This document shows positions 1 to 8,481 of a DNA stretch of 64,000 bases, piece by piece. This DNA comes from Thermoclostridium caenicola (lineage in GTDB: Bacteria; Bacillota; Clostridia; DSM-8532), in assembly GCF_900142095.1 (NCBI RefSeq), contig NZ_FQZP01000002.1:1-64000 (forward strand), given 5' to 3'. The notes under the pieces were generated by a model. That model saw only the letters and a program-made list of their open reading frames with translations. It made no database searches and was not told the origin of the DNA. Position 1 is the stretch's first letter; each line of letters opens with the position of its first letter. The translations under genes and the position numbers were made by a program.

Positions 1-4
1 GTGT

Positions 5-36
5 AAAAAAGCAGATGATCTATGATGATCATCTGC
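5..36 (-). terminator. Rho-independent terminator of the glycosyltransferase gene
   Basis: A 10-bp inverted repeat (11-20 with 27-36) is followed on the minus strand by a run of six T (complement of 5-10). It lies about 115 bases past the stop of the minus-strand glycosyltransferase, the only upstream gene on that strand in view. Confidence 0.75.
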
Positions 37-149
37 CAACAATACATATGCTACTTCATTTTACTTGGTTCAACCCCAACATTTGACGTAGAGCCGCAAA
101 AAAGCGGCTATGCATGGCGCATAACCGCAACTTAAAGCTTCCGCAGGTT

Positions 150-1559
150 TCACTTCCATACCCTTTTGAGCCTGAAAACCTCCTGCGCATAACCCCAAAC
201 CGAAACCGGGGACATGATCATCTGGTAGCTCAGCATAAACAGTATGAATCCGGACAAGTTCTTCCTGACTCTTAAATTGAGCTTTCTGAACACATACTTC
301 TGATATTTGTATAGAATGGAATAGCTGGCAAACGTCAGCGGAAGCACCAGCAAAGTGGCAGGCCCAACAATCCAGAAGAAGCCAAAGCATGCCAGGATTA
401 GCCCGGGCAACCAAAAGAAAGTATAGGACACATCCATGTATGGAATGAGCAGGTTTACGCCCGTCAGGTATTTCGTATAAGCCTGAGGTTGCTGCCATGG
501 CTTGATTTCCTTAAGGGCTTCAATCATGCCCCGGGCCCAGCGGGATCGCTGCCTTGCAAAGGCACGGAAGGAATTCGGCACACTGGTAAATGCAACAGCC
601 AACGGCTCAAAGTACACCTTCCAGTGACGCTTCAGCAGGTTCCATGTCAGCACGATGTCCTCCCCTATTGCATCGGGCCACCCGCCGATTGCCCTCACAC
701 AATCCGTTTTGTATAAGCTGTAGGCCCCCTGGGCCACCAGGGTCCCCTGGTACAGCCCCTGTAGCCTTTTGATGGAAGCAATACCGAGAAAGTAATCCCA
801 TTCCTGTATCTTTGTGATAATGTTTTCACGGCTGTTGCGGACCAGCACCGAACCGGCAACGGCGCAAACATTTTCAGGCGCGCTTTCCATACGTGCCACA
901 AGATACCTCACAGCAGATGGATGCAGCAAGGTGTCAGCATCCAATGTGATGACCAGTTCGGTGGTGACGTGTTGCAATCCGGTATTTAAGGCATTGAATT
1001 TTCCCGGGTTCTCTTCGCGAATGCCCGTGATATCCAGATCCAGCTTTTTGCCCGATGTCAGAGCAACATGGGAAGTCTCATCGCTTGAACCATTGTCAAT
1101 GACGAAAACCTTGAGGTGACCGCCATAATCCTGTTTTGCAATATAGGACAGCGTATTCCCAATATTCTCCGCTTCATTTCTGGCCGCAATAAGGATGGTG
1201 ATATCTCTTATCGGGTTTTCATCCTTGAAAGGAGGCTGCCTGTCAAAAATCAGGCTGACCACCAGGAAGGCATTCACATAGCCGGGTATATAGGCGATTC
1301 CCGCGATGATAAGCAATGCCAGGGGCAAAGAAACGACCTCTGCCAGATCATTCACCCACGGGATGGATACATATATTGAAAATCCTGTCCATACCAAAGC
1401 CACCAGGTGACTGAGCGAAAACTTCGCTATAACCGGAATATAGCGGCTTTTTGTATGTACATTTGCTCGAATAGCCATTTCATCGTGTCTCAAAATCTTG
1501 ATAATCCGCCTTTCCAGTCTGATTTGCAAGGTGAATGCTTCATGAACATTGGATTTCAC
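150..1559 (-). CDS. Membrane family 2 glycosyltransferase (processive, PgaC/IcaA-like)
   Basis: Probably polymerises or transfers sugars from a nucleotide donor at the cytoplasmic face of the membrane, as in poly-N-acetylglucosamine or related exopolysaccharide synthases. Of 469 residues, two hydrophobic segments lie at about 45-105. A GT-A catalytic domain follows with the DADT metal motif at 207-210, GED at 299-301 and QRSRW at 337-341, the D,D,D,QxxRW signature of processive family 2 enzymes. Three or so C-terminal membrane helices complete the family layout. The listed start is a GTG without a clear ribosome binding site; an ATG at 1478 also lacks one, so the exact start is open. A strong promoter lies at 1663-1691. 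No accessory polysaccharide gene is adjacent, so the polymer cannot be named. Confidence 0.85.
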   Translation of the reverse strand: MKSNVHEAFTLQIRLERRIIKILRHDEMAIRANVHTKSRYIPVIAKFSLSHLVALVWTGFSIYVSIPWVNDLAEVVSLPLALLIIAGIAYIPGYVNAFLVVSLIFDRQPPFKDENPIRDITILIAARNEAENIGNTLSYIAKQDYGGHLKVFVIDNGSSDETSHVALTSGKKLDLDITGIREENPGKFNALNTGLQHVTTELVITLDADTLLHPSAVRYLVARMESAPENVCAVAGSVLVRNSRENIITKIQEWDYFLGIASIKRLQGLYQGTLVAQGAYSLYKTDCVRAIGGWPDAIGEDIVLTWNLLKRHWKVYFEPLAVAFTSVPNSFRAFARQRSRWARGMIEALKEIKPWQQPQAYTKYLTGVNLLIPYMDVSYTFFWLPGLILACFGFFWIVGPATLLVLPLTFASYSILYKYQKYVFRKLNLRVRKNLSGFILFMLSYQMIMSPVSVWGYAQEVFRLKRVWK

Positions 1560-1659
1560 TCAAGAGGAGCTTGCATATTTCCAATTGACGTGCAATCATC
1601 TGATTCTGTCATTAAAAGACAGGAAATTAACACACTCGCCTGATTTCGACTATAGTTGA

Positions 1660-1939
1660 TTCATTATACCCCATTGTGCATGGCATTTCAAATACAGATA
1701 TTTACTGCTAAAAGGAGATCTCCTGAAGCTAATCGGGGTTTTCTCTCTGAAAGAGATTTGCTTCTCGGACCTGGTCAGGCATCTGCCGTTTGCCAATGTG
1801 AAAAGGATAGTTTGGCTTTATGCCCTGCTGGCCTGATATCCATTACACCATGCAGGAATATGAAAAGGACCCGCTGTTCGTCAGAGGCGTACGCTGCGAT
1901 TTGGGCGATTTCAAGTTCCCTGAACTGTCCATTGCATAA
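1660..1939 (+). pseudogene. Possible decayed gene remnant of unknown family, frameshifted
   Basis: I do not recognise the family. Frame 1 is open from 1660 to a TGA at 1834 and reads protein-like (for example LLKLIGVFSLKEICFSDLV near 1720-1780). From about 1826 the reading continues sensibly in frame 2 through DPLFVRGVRCDLGDFKFPE to a TAA at 1937-1939, so one frameshift near 1830 would join them. There is no start codon or ribosome binding site, and the 5' part overlaps the minus-strand promoter at 1663-1691, which weakens that portion. A plus-strand terminator follows at 1973. It may be the C-terminal stump of a lost gene; chance open frames are the alternative. Confidence 0.3.
1663..1691 (-). 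promoter_or_regulatory. Sigma-A type promoter for the glycosyltransferase
   Basis: On the minus strand TTGAAA (complement of 1686-1691), a 17-bp spacer and TATAAT (complement of 1663-1668). The transcript would start near 1655, leaving a leader of about 95 bases. Confidence 0.7.
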
Positions 1940-1972
1940 TGCTTCGACAGTACAGCTCAAGTTCCTTCTCAG

Positions 1973-2005
1973 GGCTCTGCATCGAATATGCAGAGCCTTT
2001 TTTAT
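1973..2005 (+). terminator. Rho-independent terminator, plus strand
   Basis: Stem of 10 bp (1973-1982 with 1988-1997), 5-base loop, then seven T. No intact plus-strand gene lies upstream in this window, so it probably belonged to the remnant at 1660-1939. Confidence 0.8.
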
Positions 2006-2006
2006 A

Positions 2007-2357
2007 TTACTCCTGTTTGCCAATACTCCAGATGTATTTGTCAAACCAATACCTGCGGCCTGTGATGACCAGATCAATTTTGTCATCGTCCCGTATGATG
2101 CGCACCGGGATAAAAACGGTATGGTAGTCCCAGGAGATCTTGTCAACAGCCGACGCAAAATCAGCATGAAAATCGGGGTATTTCTCCTGGAGCAATGCGT
2201 TAAATTGATTCTGATTGGTATCAATCAGCCACTTTTTATAGCCGGTGGCACAGGTGGCGGCATCAAAAGAAACCGGCAAAGCATAACCAATAGCTAAAAT
2301 AAATATTAAAATGATGATTGACATGCGCAAGATAATCCTGATGCTTTTACTTCTCAT
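2007..2357 (-). CDS. Small exported protein of unknown function
   Basis: A 116-residue protein with a clear N-terminal signal or anchor: basic start (MRSKSIRIIL) followed by a hydrophobic helix to about residue 25, then a soluble domain rich in aromatic and acidic residues (IRDDDKIDLVITGRRYWFDKY near the end). No family recognised. The ATG at 2357 was chosen over the one at 2363 because the GAGG sequence just upstream is 7 bases from the former and almost touches the latter. It ends two bases from a plus-strand terminator, so transcription from both sides converges here. Confidence 0.6.
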   Translation of the reverse strand: MRSKSIRIILRMSIIILIFILAIGYALPVSFDAATCATGYKKWLIDTNQNQFNALLQEKYPDFHADFASAVDKISWDYHTVFIPVRIIRDDDKIDLVITGRRYWFDKYIWSIGKQE

Positions 2358-2450
2358 GGTCATACCTCAAACCAGCACAGCAATATAACAGTTTTTGTTT
2401 ATAATGTTAATATATATCGTGTCCAATAAGCAATAATATCTGCCAAAGTA

Positions 2451-2494
2451 AAAAAACACTTTCCCCGAATCCAGGTCATTGATGAGGGAAGTGT
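2451..2494 (-). terminator. Terminator of the beta-helix remnant
   Basis: On the minus strand ACACTTCCC (complement of 2486-2494) can pair with GGGAAAGTGT (complement of 2457-2466) with one bulged base, followed by a run of T. The stop codon of the remnant at 2476 lies in the loop. Confidence 0.6.
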
Positions 2495-2931
2495 TTTATG
2501 TTGGCGGGCGGAGACAGCATCAGTTTTTCTTTTCGCACGGAGCAATTGTCCGGCGTATCGGAACACCCGCCGCAAACAGCGTCTGGCGCTTCACAGGGTT
2601 CGCACGGCTTCTCCGTATTATTGACAAATTGATTGCCGTTGCCTATATCGGTTATATTCTCAGGAAGGTTGCATGCCAGGGTATTATCCATGGCAAGGCT
2701 GCGGTCCGAAACGAGGAAAAAACCTGAATTTCCGTTGTAAGAGATGGTGTTGCCCAGGTGTATTCCGGCTTCTCCCTGATCGAACAATCCTGCCTGGCGA
2801 CTGCATGTGATACGGTTTTCCCCGGTGAAGTGATTCCTGTAGCCGGCATTTATCGTAAAAGCATCTGACTTGCAGCCTTGAATCTTATTACCGATGGCCA
2901 CCGTACTGTTTCCCTCTCCCAGAACGACGCC
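2476..2931 (-). pseudogene. C-terminal remnant of a right-handed beta-helix repeat protein
   Basis: The 151 residues left show the turn pattern of parallel beta-helix proteins of the NosD/pectate-lyase-like type: repeats of asparagine- and glycine-rich turns such as GNKIQGCKSD, GENRITCSRQ, GNTISYNGNSG and DNTLACNLPENI. The frame is closed at its 5' side by a TAG at 2932-2934, directly before a residue run (GVVLGEGNSTV) that belongs to the same repeat, so the N-terminal part is missing rather than simply unstarted. The C-terminal tail has six cysteines in about 25 residues (CEPCEAPDAVCGGCSD), possibly a metal or anchoring tail. A GTG at 2901 behind a GGGAGAGGG could allow expression of a stub, so a functional short protein is not excluded. 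Confidence 0.6.
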
Positions 2932-3118
2932 CTATGATTACTGCCATCCGGACACATCCTTTCAAAAGAAACATGAACAAGCTTTACAGTACAATATATT
3001 CCTGGCGCGCCAATCTGCCACAGAACGCTTAGCGGCATGCGTCCTGCCGCCAGGCTTTGCGATATGAAGCATTGATTTTAATGACCGAATGGCAGAAAAA
3101 TTAACGGGTGACGTGGCA

Positions 3119-3152
3119 AGACCCCCAAACCGCCGTTACGGTTTGGAGGTCT
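3119..3152. terminator. Bidirectional-looking hairpin after the hydrolase remnant
   Basis: A 14-bp stem with one mismatch (3119-3132 with 3139-3152) and a 6-base loop. It directly follows the stop of the minus-strand hydrolase remnant, although only the plus-strand side carries a short T run. Confidence 0.55.
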
Positions 3153-3155
3153 TTA

Positions 3156-3674
3156 TCAATTGCTCAAATCCTGCTGCTGATCGATATACAGGAGTGTTCT
3201 CAGAAGAACATTGGTCCCCTTCAGGCAATTCTCGGCAGGTGTATACTCGAGCTCACAATGGCTGTGTCCTCCCAGGCTGGGAACAAAAATCATGGCGGTG
3301 GGAATCACGTCTACCACGTACTGGGCATCATGGCCTGGACCGCTGAACATCCTCATGTGCGTGTAACCATAATCCCCGGCGCTTTTCTCAACAAAATCCA
3401 CCAGTTCGGGCGTAAACCTGACGGTCTTGCGCGACCAGGCTTCCTTCCAGGAAACCTGGCACTTCTCCACCTCTTCGGGGATCCTGTTGATGATCTCCAG
3501 GACCTGCCGGATAACCGTCGGATCCTGATGCCTCGCATCAAGAGTGAACCTGACTTCTTCCGGGATGATGGTATGGATATTGGGGTGCGCGGAGATCTTG
3601 CCGGTGGTATACACCAGCCTGCTGTCCAGACGGTCAAACTCATCATCATGACGGGCTCTTGCAAAAAGCAGCAC
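3156..3674 (-). pseudogene. C-terminal fragment of an M20-type N-carbamoyl-L-amino acid / allantoate amidohydrolase
   Basis: The family (HyuC/AmaB/AllC) hydrolyses N-carbamoyl amino acids, allantoate or ureido compounds and is usually about 410 residues. Here only about 170 C-terminal residues remain. Visible are the lid/dimerisation part (IIPEEVRFTLDARHQDP), a GPGHDAQ segment and the C-terminal metal and substrate motif MIFVPSLGGHSHCELEYT. The N-terminal metal-binding half (His/Asp/Glu ligands) is absent, so it cannot be catalytic. The GTG start lies inside the terminator of the upstream DUF368 gene, at a sharp junction near 3670. That placement points to a deletion that removed the 5' half together with its promoter. 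Confidence 0.8.
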
Positions 3675-3697
3675 CGGGATTCTTCCCGATGCTGCTT
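3662..3697 (-). terminator. Terminator of the DUF368 gene
   Basis: On the minus strand a 13-bp stem with one mismatch (3684-3696 with 3667-3679) is followed by TTTTT (complement of 3663-3667). It begins 20 bases after the DUF368 stop codon. Confidence 0.8.
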
Positions 3698-3716
3698 TTA
3701 CAACCCTTTTCCCTGA

Positions 3717-4586
3717 TTAATCGTTTTGGAATCTGGACAAAGCCTTGATGGCCATAAATCCCAGGATAAGTGCCGCGACGGCCATTACGACGGTGCCGAT
3801 CCACCATAGCACATCTGCGCTTTCAGGGATTGCGGGCACGATTTTGTCCCGGAAAATCTCGTATGTGGATCCAAGAACAAACCCGATGATCATCCAATAG
3901 GTCTGATGGGGGAAGCTGTTGAGAATCCATTCGATGGGCTTTGTGATCAGGAAAACGCCGATGAGCGTTGCAACACCCAATATCCCGATATAAACCACAT
4001 CAAACTTCGTGATGGCATCGAGCATGGCATCATACATCCCCAGCACAAGCAGCATATGGGAGGTGCTGATGCCCGGAAGCACCAGGGCCAGAGCAATCAC
4101 CACCCCTGTCACCAGGAGCATCAGATAGTGCGTCAGGCCTGAATCAAAGCTGATATCTATGCTTCCTGCCGGAATAAAGCCAATGGATATCACAATAATG
4201 AAACCAAGCAGGAAATATAATCCCGAAGAAAACCTGAAGGGAGATTCCTTTGTCTTCTTATACAGCGCAGGTATGCCTCCCACAACCGCACCCAGGAAAA
4301 ACACCGATACAGGTATCGGGAACTTCTCCAGCAGCCATTTGATCAAAAATGAAAGGGTGCAAATTCCGGCGCCGGCCCCAATGCAAAACTTCAAAAGGAA
4401 TAAAACATTGCCTTTGATGTCCTTTAAAAACCTGCTGATGGAGCTGATAAGCCTGTCATAGATGCCCAGCAGGATTGCCATGGTACTGCCGCTCACGCCG
4501 GGAACGCTCATGGACGAGCCGATGATGTACCCCTTTAGCATGATCATCAAATCATCTTTCAACTTGCCCTTCATTTGTACAAACAC
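3717..4586 (-). CDS. DUF368 (PopT-type) membrane protein, probable undecaprenyl-phosphate translocase
   Basis: Members of DUF368 have been linked to recycling undecaprenyl phosphate across the membrane for cell wall polymer synthesis, alongside DedA proteins. The 289-residue protein has about eight hydrophobic helices in two related halves. Each half carries the family signature: VPGVSGSTMAILLGIYD near residue 25-40 and LPGISTSHMLLVLGMYD near 170-185. Substrate assignment rests on family knowledge. The listed start is a GTG with AGGAGG 15 bases away; the ATG at 4574 is an alternative. It is transcribed alone, with its own terminator at 3662-3697. Confidence 0.85.
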   Translation of the reverse strand: MFVQMKGKLKDDLMIMLKGYIIGSSMSVPGVSGSTMAILLGIYDRLISSISRFLKDIKGNVLFLLKFCIGAGAGICTLSFLIKWLLEKFPIPVSVFFLGAVVGGIPALYKKTKESPFRFSSGLYFLLGFIIVISIGFIPAGSIDISFDSGLTHYLMLLVTGVVIALALVLPGISTSHMLLVLGMYDAMLDAITKFDVVYIGILGVATLIGVFLITKPIEWILNSFPHQTYWMIIGFVLGSTYEIFRDKIVPAIPESADVLWWIGTVVMAVAALILGFMAIKALSRFQND

Positions 4587-4734
4587 ACCTTGAGGTGCGC
4601 CCCTCCTTCTCTTTTTTGCTCACTGACGAAAATTATAACATCACACTTGGGATATGTAAATTATTTCATCTTTAAAGGATCCGCATTATTGCCCGCCAGT
4701 ATTGCTTTAGCGACAACCGGAACTTATCCAGTTG

Positions 4735-4763
4735 TTGAATTATTATTCGTTTATATGTATAAT
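4735..4763 (+). promoter_or_regulatory. Sigma-A type promoter for the methyltransferase
   Basis: TTGAAT (4735-4740), 17-bp spacer, TATAAT (4758-4763), with the ATG 33 bases downstream. Confidence 0.7.
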
Positions 4764-4796
4764 TATACAAATTGATTCATTGAGAGGTGAACGGGT

Positions 4797-5537
4797 ATGC
4801 AGGTTAATTACAACGAAATTTCCAAGACCTATGATCAGGTCAGGGCAGAGAACAGGGATGTGATTGATTTATTCATCGACGAAGTCAGAATTTCAGATCA
4901 ATCAAAGGTATTGGATTTTGGCTGCGGAACAGGCAATTATGCCAACACCCTGCAGAAGCGTACAAAGGCTCAGGTTTATGGTGTGGAACCGTCAGATGGT
5001 ATGAGGGAAAAGGCTGCAGCAAAGAATCCCTATCTTACCGTTGTGAAAGGGAACCATGAACATATTCCTTTTGCAGATAATACCTTTGATTTTGTCTACA
5101 TGACAGATGTTATCCACCATGTTCCGGATCTGGGGATGATGTTCAGAGAGATCGGAAGGGTGCTGAAGAACGGCGGGCTGCTGTGCATCGTGACCGAATC
5201 CCACGAACAGATTGACAACAGGTTCTATGTGAAATACTTTCCCACCACTGCAACCGTTGATAAAGGAAGATATCCCGATATTGATGAAATCATTGGCAAG
5301 GCTCAGGAACAGTCCTTTCAACACGTCAAGAACGTTATTATAGGTGAGGGCATGGAGATTCCGGTAACAATCGATTTTGTAGAGCTTGTCAGAAATAAGG
5401 GGTATTCCATGTTTCATCTGATACCTGAGGATGAATATCAAGCCGGCCTAAAGCAGTTGGAGGACGATGTTTGCACCGGTCGCCTGAAAAAATCCAGGCA
5501 CTCCGGGGAAACATTGATATGGCTGCGGCTTCTGTGA
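4797..5537 (+). CDS. Class I SAM-dependent methyltransferase
   Basis: A 246-residue cytoplasmic methyltransferase of the UbiE/Methyltransf_11 type. The S-adenosylmethionine-binding loop is DFGCGTGNY at about residues 41-49, the second acidic strand ends at GVEPSDGM near 66, and the post-II motif is seen in FADNTFDFVYMTDVIHHV near 95-112. The C-terminal part, which sets the substrate, has no recognisable motif, so the methyl acceptor is unknown. The ATG is preceded by GAGAGGTGA at good spacing. It has its own promoter and shares a strand, but probably no function, with the PepSY gene downstream. Confidence 0.85.
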   Translation: MQVNYNEISKTYDQVRAENRDVIDLFIDEVRISDQSKVLDFGCGTGNYANTLQKRTKAQVYGVEPSDGMREKAAAKNPYLTVVKGNHEHIPFADNTFDFVYMTDVIHHVPDLGMMFREIGRVLKNGGLLCIVTESHEQIDNRFYVKYFPTTATVDKGRYPDIDEIIGKAQEQSFQHVKNVIIGEGMEIPVTIDFVELVRNKGYSMFHLIPEDEYQAGLKQLEDDVCTGRLKKSRHSGETLIWLRLL

Positions 5538-5633
5538 TCCTGCGTATCATGTATTTGCCGTATTCAAATTTGTAACACATGGTATGTTCATCAATATTAT
5601 GATAACATGAGCTTTCAGCCGAGAGGCTAAAAA

Positions 5634-5900
5634 ATGATGCATTTTGGGGCAGCGGGTTATCCGTATTATTATACCCTTTGGGATGGTTACTGGAGATGTC
5701 AGCGCATCAACAGCGAAGCAGCCATTCAGATCGCTTTGCAGCAAGTGCCCGGACAAGTCATAAAGGTTGAATTGGATGACGAAAATGGTGTACTGGTTTA
5801 TGAAATCGACATACGCACACCTTCGGGCATATTTGAAGTTCATGTCCATGCGGTGACCGGACAGATACTGAAAATCGAAAGAGAAGACGATCGGTATTAA
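5634..5900 (+). CDS. PepSY domain protein
   Basis: An 88-residue single PepSY domain: INSEAAIQIALQQVPGQVIKVELD starts the conserved strand-helix unit and HVHAVTGQILKIERE ends it. PepSY domains often act as inhibitors or folding partners of secreted peptidases, or are found in envelope proteins. This one has no obvious signal peptide, although the N-terminus is aromatic (YPYYYTLWDGYW) and unusual. The start has GAGAGG seven bases upstream and the gene ends just before a strong terminator. Confidence 0.75.
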   Translation: MMHFGAAGYPYYYTLWDGYWRCQRINSEAAIQIALQQVPGQVIKVELDDENGVLVYEIDIRTPSGIFEVHVHAVTGQILKIEREDDRY

Positions 5901-5904
5901 ACTG

Positions 5905-5945
5905 AAGGACGCCGAAGCCAAATTGCTCCGGCGTCCTTCTTTTCT
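5905..5945 (+). terminator. Rho-independent terminator after the PepSY gene
   Basis: A 10-bp stem (5905-5914 with 5929-5938) followed by a T-rich stretch. Confidence 0.85.
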
Positions 5946-5966
5946 TTGAGATGATATATCTGATCC

Positions 5967-7340
5967 TTACATAAATTTTTCGATATACCCCAGAATGAAG
6001 ATAATAGCTAAGAGGACCGGCAGGATGTAGGTAAGATAAAATCTCATTTTCTGCGGGAACTTGATGCCTTCTCCGCTGTTGGCTTCAGCGATAAAGTTCT
6101 CCCAACCCCAACCATACCGGCTGACGCAGAACAGGGCATAGAACAGGGCCCCTAATGGCAGGATATTGTTGCTGACAATAAAGTCCTCCAGGTCCAGGAT
6201 CGTGGAGCCCTCTCCCATGGGCTGAATACCGCTCCAGATATTAAAGCCGAACGCGCATGGCAGGGAGAGAATGATGATCAGCACCAAATTGACCAGCACA
6301 GCTTTCCTCCTTGACCAGCCAAGCAGGTCAATAGCAAATGAGATGATGTTCTCAAAGACCGCAATCACCGTGGAAAGGGCGGCAAAAACCATGAAGACAT
6401 AGAACAGCACACCCCAAAGCCGCCCAAGCGGCATCGCGTTGAATATATTGGGCAGCGTCAGGAACACCAGGCCCGGGCCGCTGCCGGGATTCACACCGAA
6501 CGAGAAGCAGGCCGGAAAGATGATAAGCCCTGCGGTAAAGGCAACAAAGGTGTCCAGGATAATAATGTTGATACTTTCACCCAGCAGGCTGCGTTCCCTG
6601 GGAAGATAACTTCCAAATATGGCCATGCTGCCTATGCCAATGCTCAGGGTAAAGAAAGCCTGCCCCATGGCTGCATAAATGGTCGTCCATATGCCGTTCT
6701 TCGTGAAGTTCTCCAGGTTGGGGGTAAGATAAAACTTAAGGCCTTCCCCGGCATTGGGCAGCGTCAGGGAACGGATGGCCAACACGATCATGATAATTAA
6801 GAGACAGGACATCATGACCTTCGTGATCCGCTCAACACCTTTTTGCAAGCCCAGGGAACAAACCAGGAATCCCAGGATGCATATGACGGCCATCCATAAT
6901 ACATTCGCTCCCGGATCAGAAACCAGTCCGCCGAAAATAGCCTCCACCTGCGACGGTGATGCCCCTGCAAAATCCCCCTTTATCATATAAAAGAGATAAG
7001 CCAGGATCCAACCGGATATGGTGGTATAAAACATCATCAACAGATAATTACCGGCCATTCCAGCCCATTTGAAAAGGTGCCATTTGCTCCCCTTTGGTTC
7101 CAATACGTCAAAGGACATGGCAACACTTCGCTTGCTGGCACGTCCCACGGAGAATTCCATGACCATGAGGGGTAGGCCAAAAATCAGAAGGAAGAGCAGG
7201 TATATGAGGACAAATATGCCTCCCCCATAGGCCCCCGTTATGTACGGGAACCGCCAGACATTTCCCAGGCCGATGGCGCACCCGGCAGAGATCAGGATGA
7301 ACCCAAGACGTGATTTGAAGGTTTCTCTGTCTTGTTGCAT
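5967..7340 (-). CDS. Sodium:neurotransmitter-symporter family (LeuT-fold) transporter
   Basis: A sodium-coupled importer of amino acids or related amines. The 457-residue sequence has about eleven or twelve membrane helices. The signature of helix 1 is intact (GCAIGLGNVWRFPYITG, the unwound segment that binds sodium and substrate), followed by GGGIFVLIYLLF in helix 2. The ATG at 7340 was chosen because AAGGCGGGTG lies six bases upstream; the in-frame ATG at 7358 has no ribosome binding site. The substrate cannot be read from the sequence. It stands alone between a plus-strand terminator and an empty stretch at 7359-7515. Confidence 0.9.
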   Translation of the reverse strand: MQQDRETFKSRLGFILISAGCAIGLGNVWRFPYITGAYGGGIFVLIYLLFLLIFGLPLMVMEFSVGRASKRSVAMSFDVLEPKGSKWHLFKWAGMAGNYLLMMFYTTISGWILAYLFYMIKGDFAGASPSQVEAIFGGLVSDPGANVLWMAVICILGFLVCSLGLQKGVERITKVMMSCLLIIMIVLAIRSLTLPNAGEGLKFYLTPNLENFTKNGIWTTIYAAMGQAFFTLSIGIGSMAIFGSYLPRERSLLGESINIIILDTFVAFTAGLIIFPACFSFGVNPGSGPGLVFLTLPNIFNAMPLGRLWGVLFYVFMVFAALSTVIAVFENIISFAIDLLGWSRRKAVLVNLVLIIILSLPCAFGFNIWSGIQPMGEGSTILDLEDFIVSNNILPLGALFYALFCVSRYGWGWENFIAEANSGEGIKFPQKMRFYLTYILPVLLAIIFILGYIEKFM

Positions 7341-7515
7341 ATTAACACCCGCCTTCATAGCATTTTAACCATATTGTACAGTATTTTCCCCAGTAATAGA
7401 ATAGGAATTTCAGATATTATACCGCTAAAGCAGCAGTATCTGTCCAGTTTATTTTGTCAGCCATTAACGCTGACGTATTGCATTCGAAGCCTGATATCCG
7501 GAAAGCTTCCGGCAC

Positions 7516-7555
7516 TAAAAAGCTCCTGCCGAAAACGCTTACGGCAAGAGCTCTT
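7516..7555 (-). terminator. Terminator of the sugar ABC operon
   Basis: On the minus strand AAGAGCTCTTGCCG pairs with CGGCAGGAGCTTTTT (stem 7542-7555 with 7517-7531, one mismatch) ending in a T run. It lies 75 bases after the permease stop. Confidence 0.8.
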
Positions 7556-7629
7556 AAAACCTTCTGGTTGGTTCTTTCCTGTCAAGGATACAAGCCAATA
7601 GCCTGTTTCAGGCATTACCGGCTCGATGC

Positions 7630-8481
7630 TTATTCCTTCATGCTTCCCAGAGCAACACCGGCAATAATGTATTTGGACAAAGCAAAGTAAACAATGAACA
7701 GTGGCAGCACTGTCAGAGTCAGGCCAAGATAAATAGCACCATACTCTGTTTTATAGATATCGCCTCTCAGCAAGCTGACCATGATCGGCATGGTGTATTT
7801 TGCCTTGTCGGTCAGCAGGATCATGGGCATAAACAGGTTGTTCCAGCTTCCAACAAACGCGAAGATGGCCTGGGTTGCCATTGCGGGTTTCATAATTGGA
7901 AGCACGATTCTGTTGAAGATATAGAATTCATTGGCTCCGTCTATTCTGGCGGAATTAACGATATCAATGGACAATGCGCCCAACAGGTACTGCCTCATAA
8001 AGAACACCATTGCCGGAGCGGCGATCGCAGGAAGAATCAGCGGGAGGTAGCTGTTTGTCCAGCCGATACGATACATGAACTGATAAAATCCTATACCGGA
8101 AACCTGAGCAGGAATCATCAGAACAGCCATGATGAATGTAAAGAACGGCTGTCTCAGTCTCCATTGGTAGGCTACCAGGGCATATGCGGTAAGGCATGAG
8201 AAATAGATTCCCAGGACCGTAGCACCACCGGCTATGATAAGGGAGTTCTTAAAGCCAACCAAAGGATTGAACGCTTTACCCTCAAAAACTTTGAAGTTGC
8301 TTATCAGATAAGTGGAAGGCAACAGAGAAATTGAATTCTGCTGGATCTCATATGTTCCGCGCGTGGCGTTCATCATCATGATCCAGAATGGCATAATGCT
8401 GAGTATAGCCAGAAAAATACAGACAATGTATTTGATGGTTTTTGAAACCGTACGGCCTACAAGTGTAGATTCACGTCTCAT
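7630..8481 (-). CDS. Carbohydrate ABC transporter permease, MalG-type (CUT1)
   Basis: One of two membrane subunits of an oligosaccharide importer. Its 283 residues span about six helices, and the cytoplasmic EAA-like loop that contacts the ATPase is visible as NSARIDGANEFYIFNRIVLPI near residue 190. It overlaps the upstream permease by four bases (ATGA), showing translational coupling, with AAGGAGGG seven bases before the ATG. It is the last gene of the binding protein-permease-permease operon, which carries no ATPase; family practice is to share an MsmX-type ATPase encoded elsewhere. Confidence 0.9.
   Translation of the reverse strand: MRRESTLVGRTVSKTIKYIVCIFLAILSIMPFWIMMMNATRGTYEIQQNSISLLPSTYLISNFKVFEGKAFNPLVGFKNSLIIAGGATVLGIYFSCLTAYALVAYQWRLRQPFFTFIMAVLMIPAQVSGIGFYQFMYRIGWTNSYLPLILPAIAAPAMVFFMRQYLLGALSIDIVNSARIDGANEFYIFNRIVLPIMKPAMATQAIFAFVGSWNNLFMPMILLTDKAKYTMPIMVSLLRGDIYKTEYGAIYLGLTLTVLPLFIVYFALSKYIIAGVALGSMKE

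Noticed and set aside
1775-2224. 149-codon minus-strand frame between the glycosyltransferase and the small exported protein
   Set aside because: Overlaps the better supported gene at 2007-2357 on the same strand and crosses a terminator; no recognisable domain.
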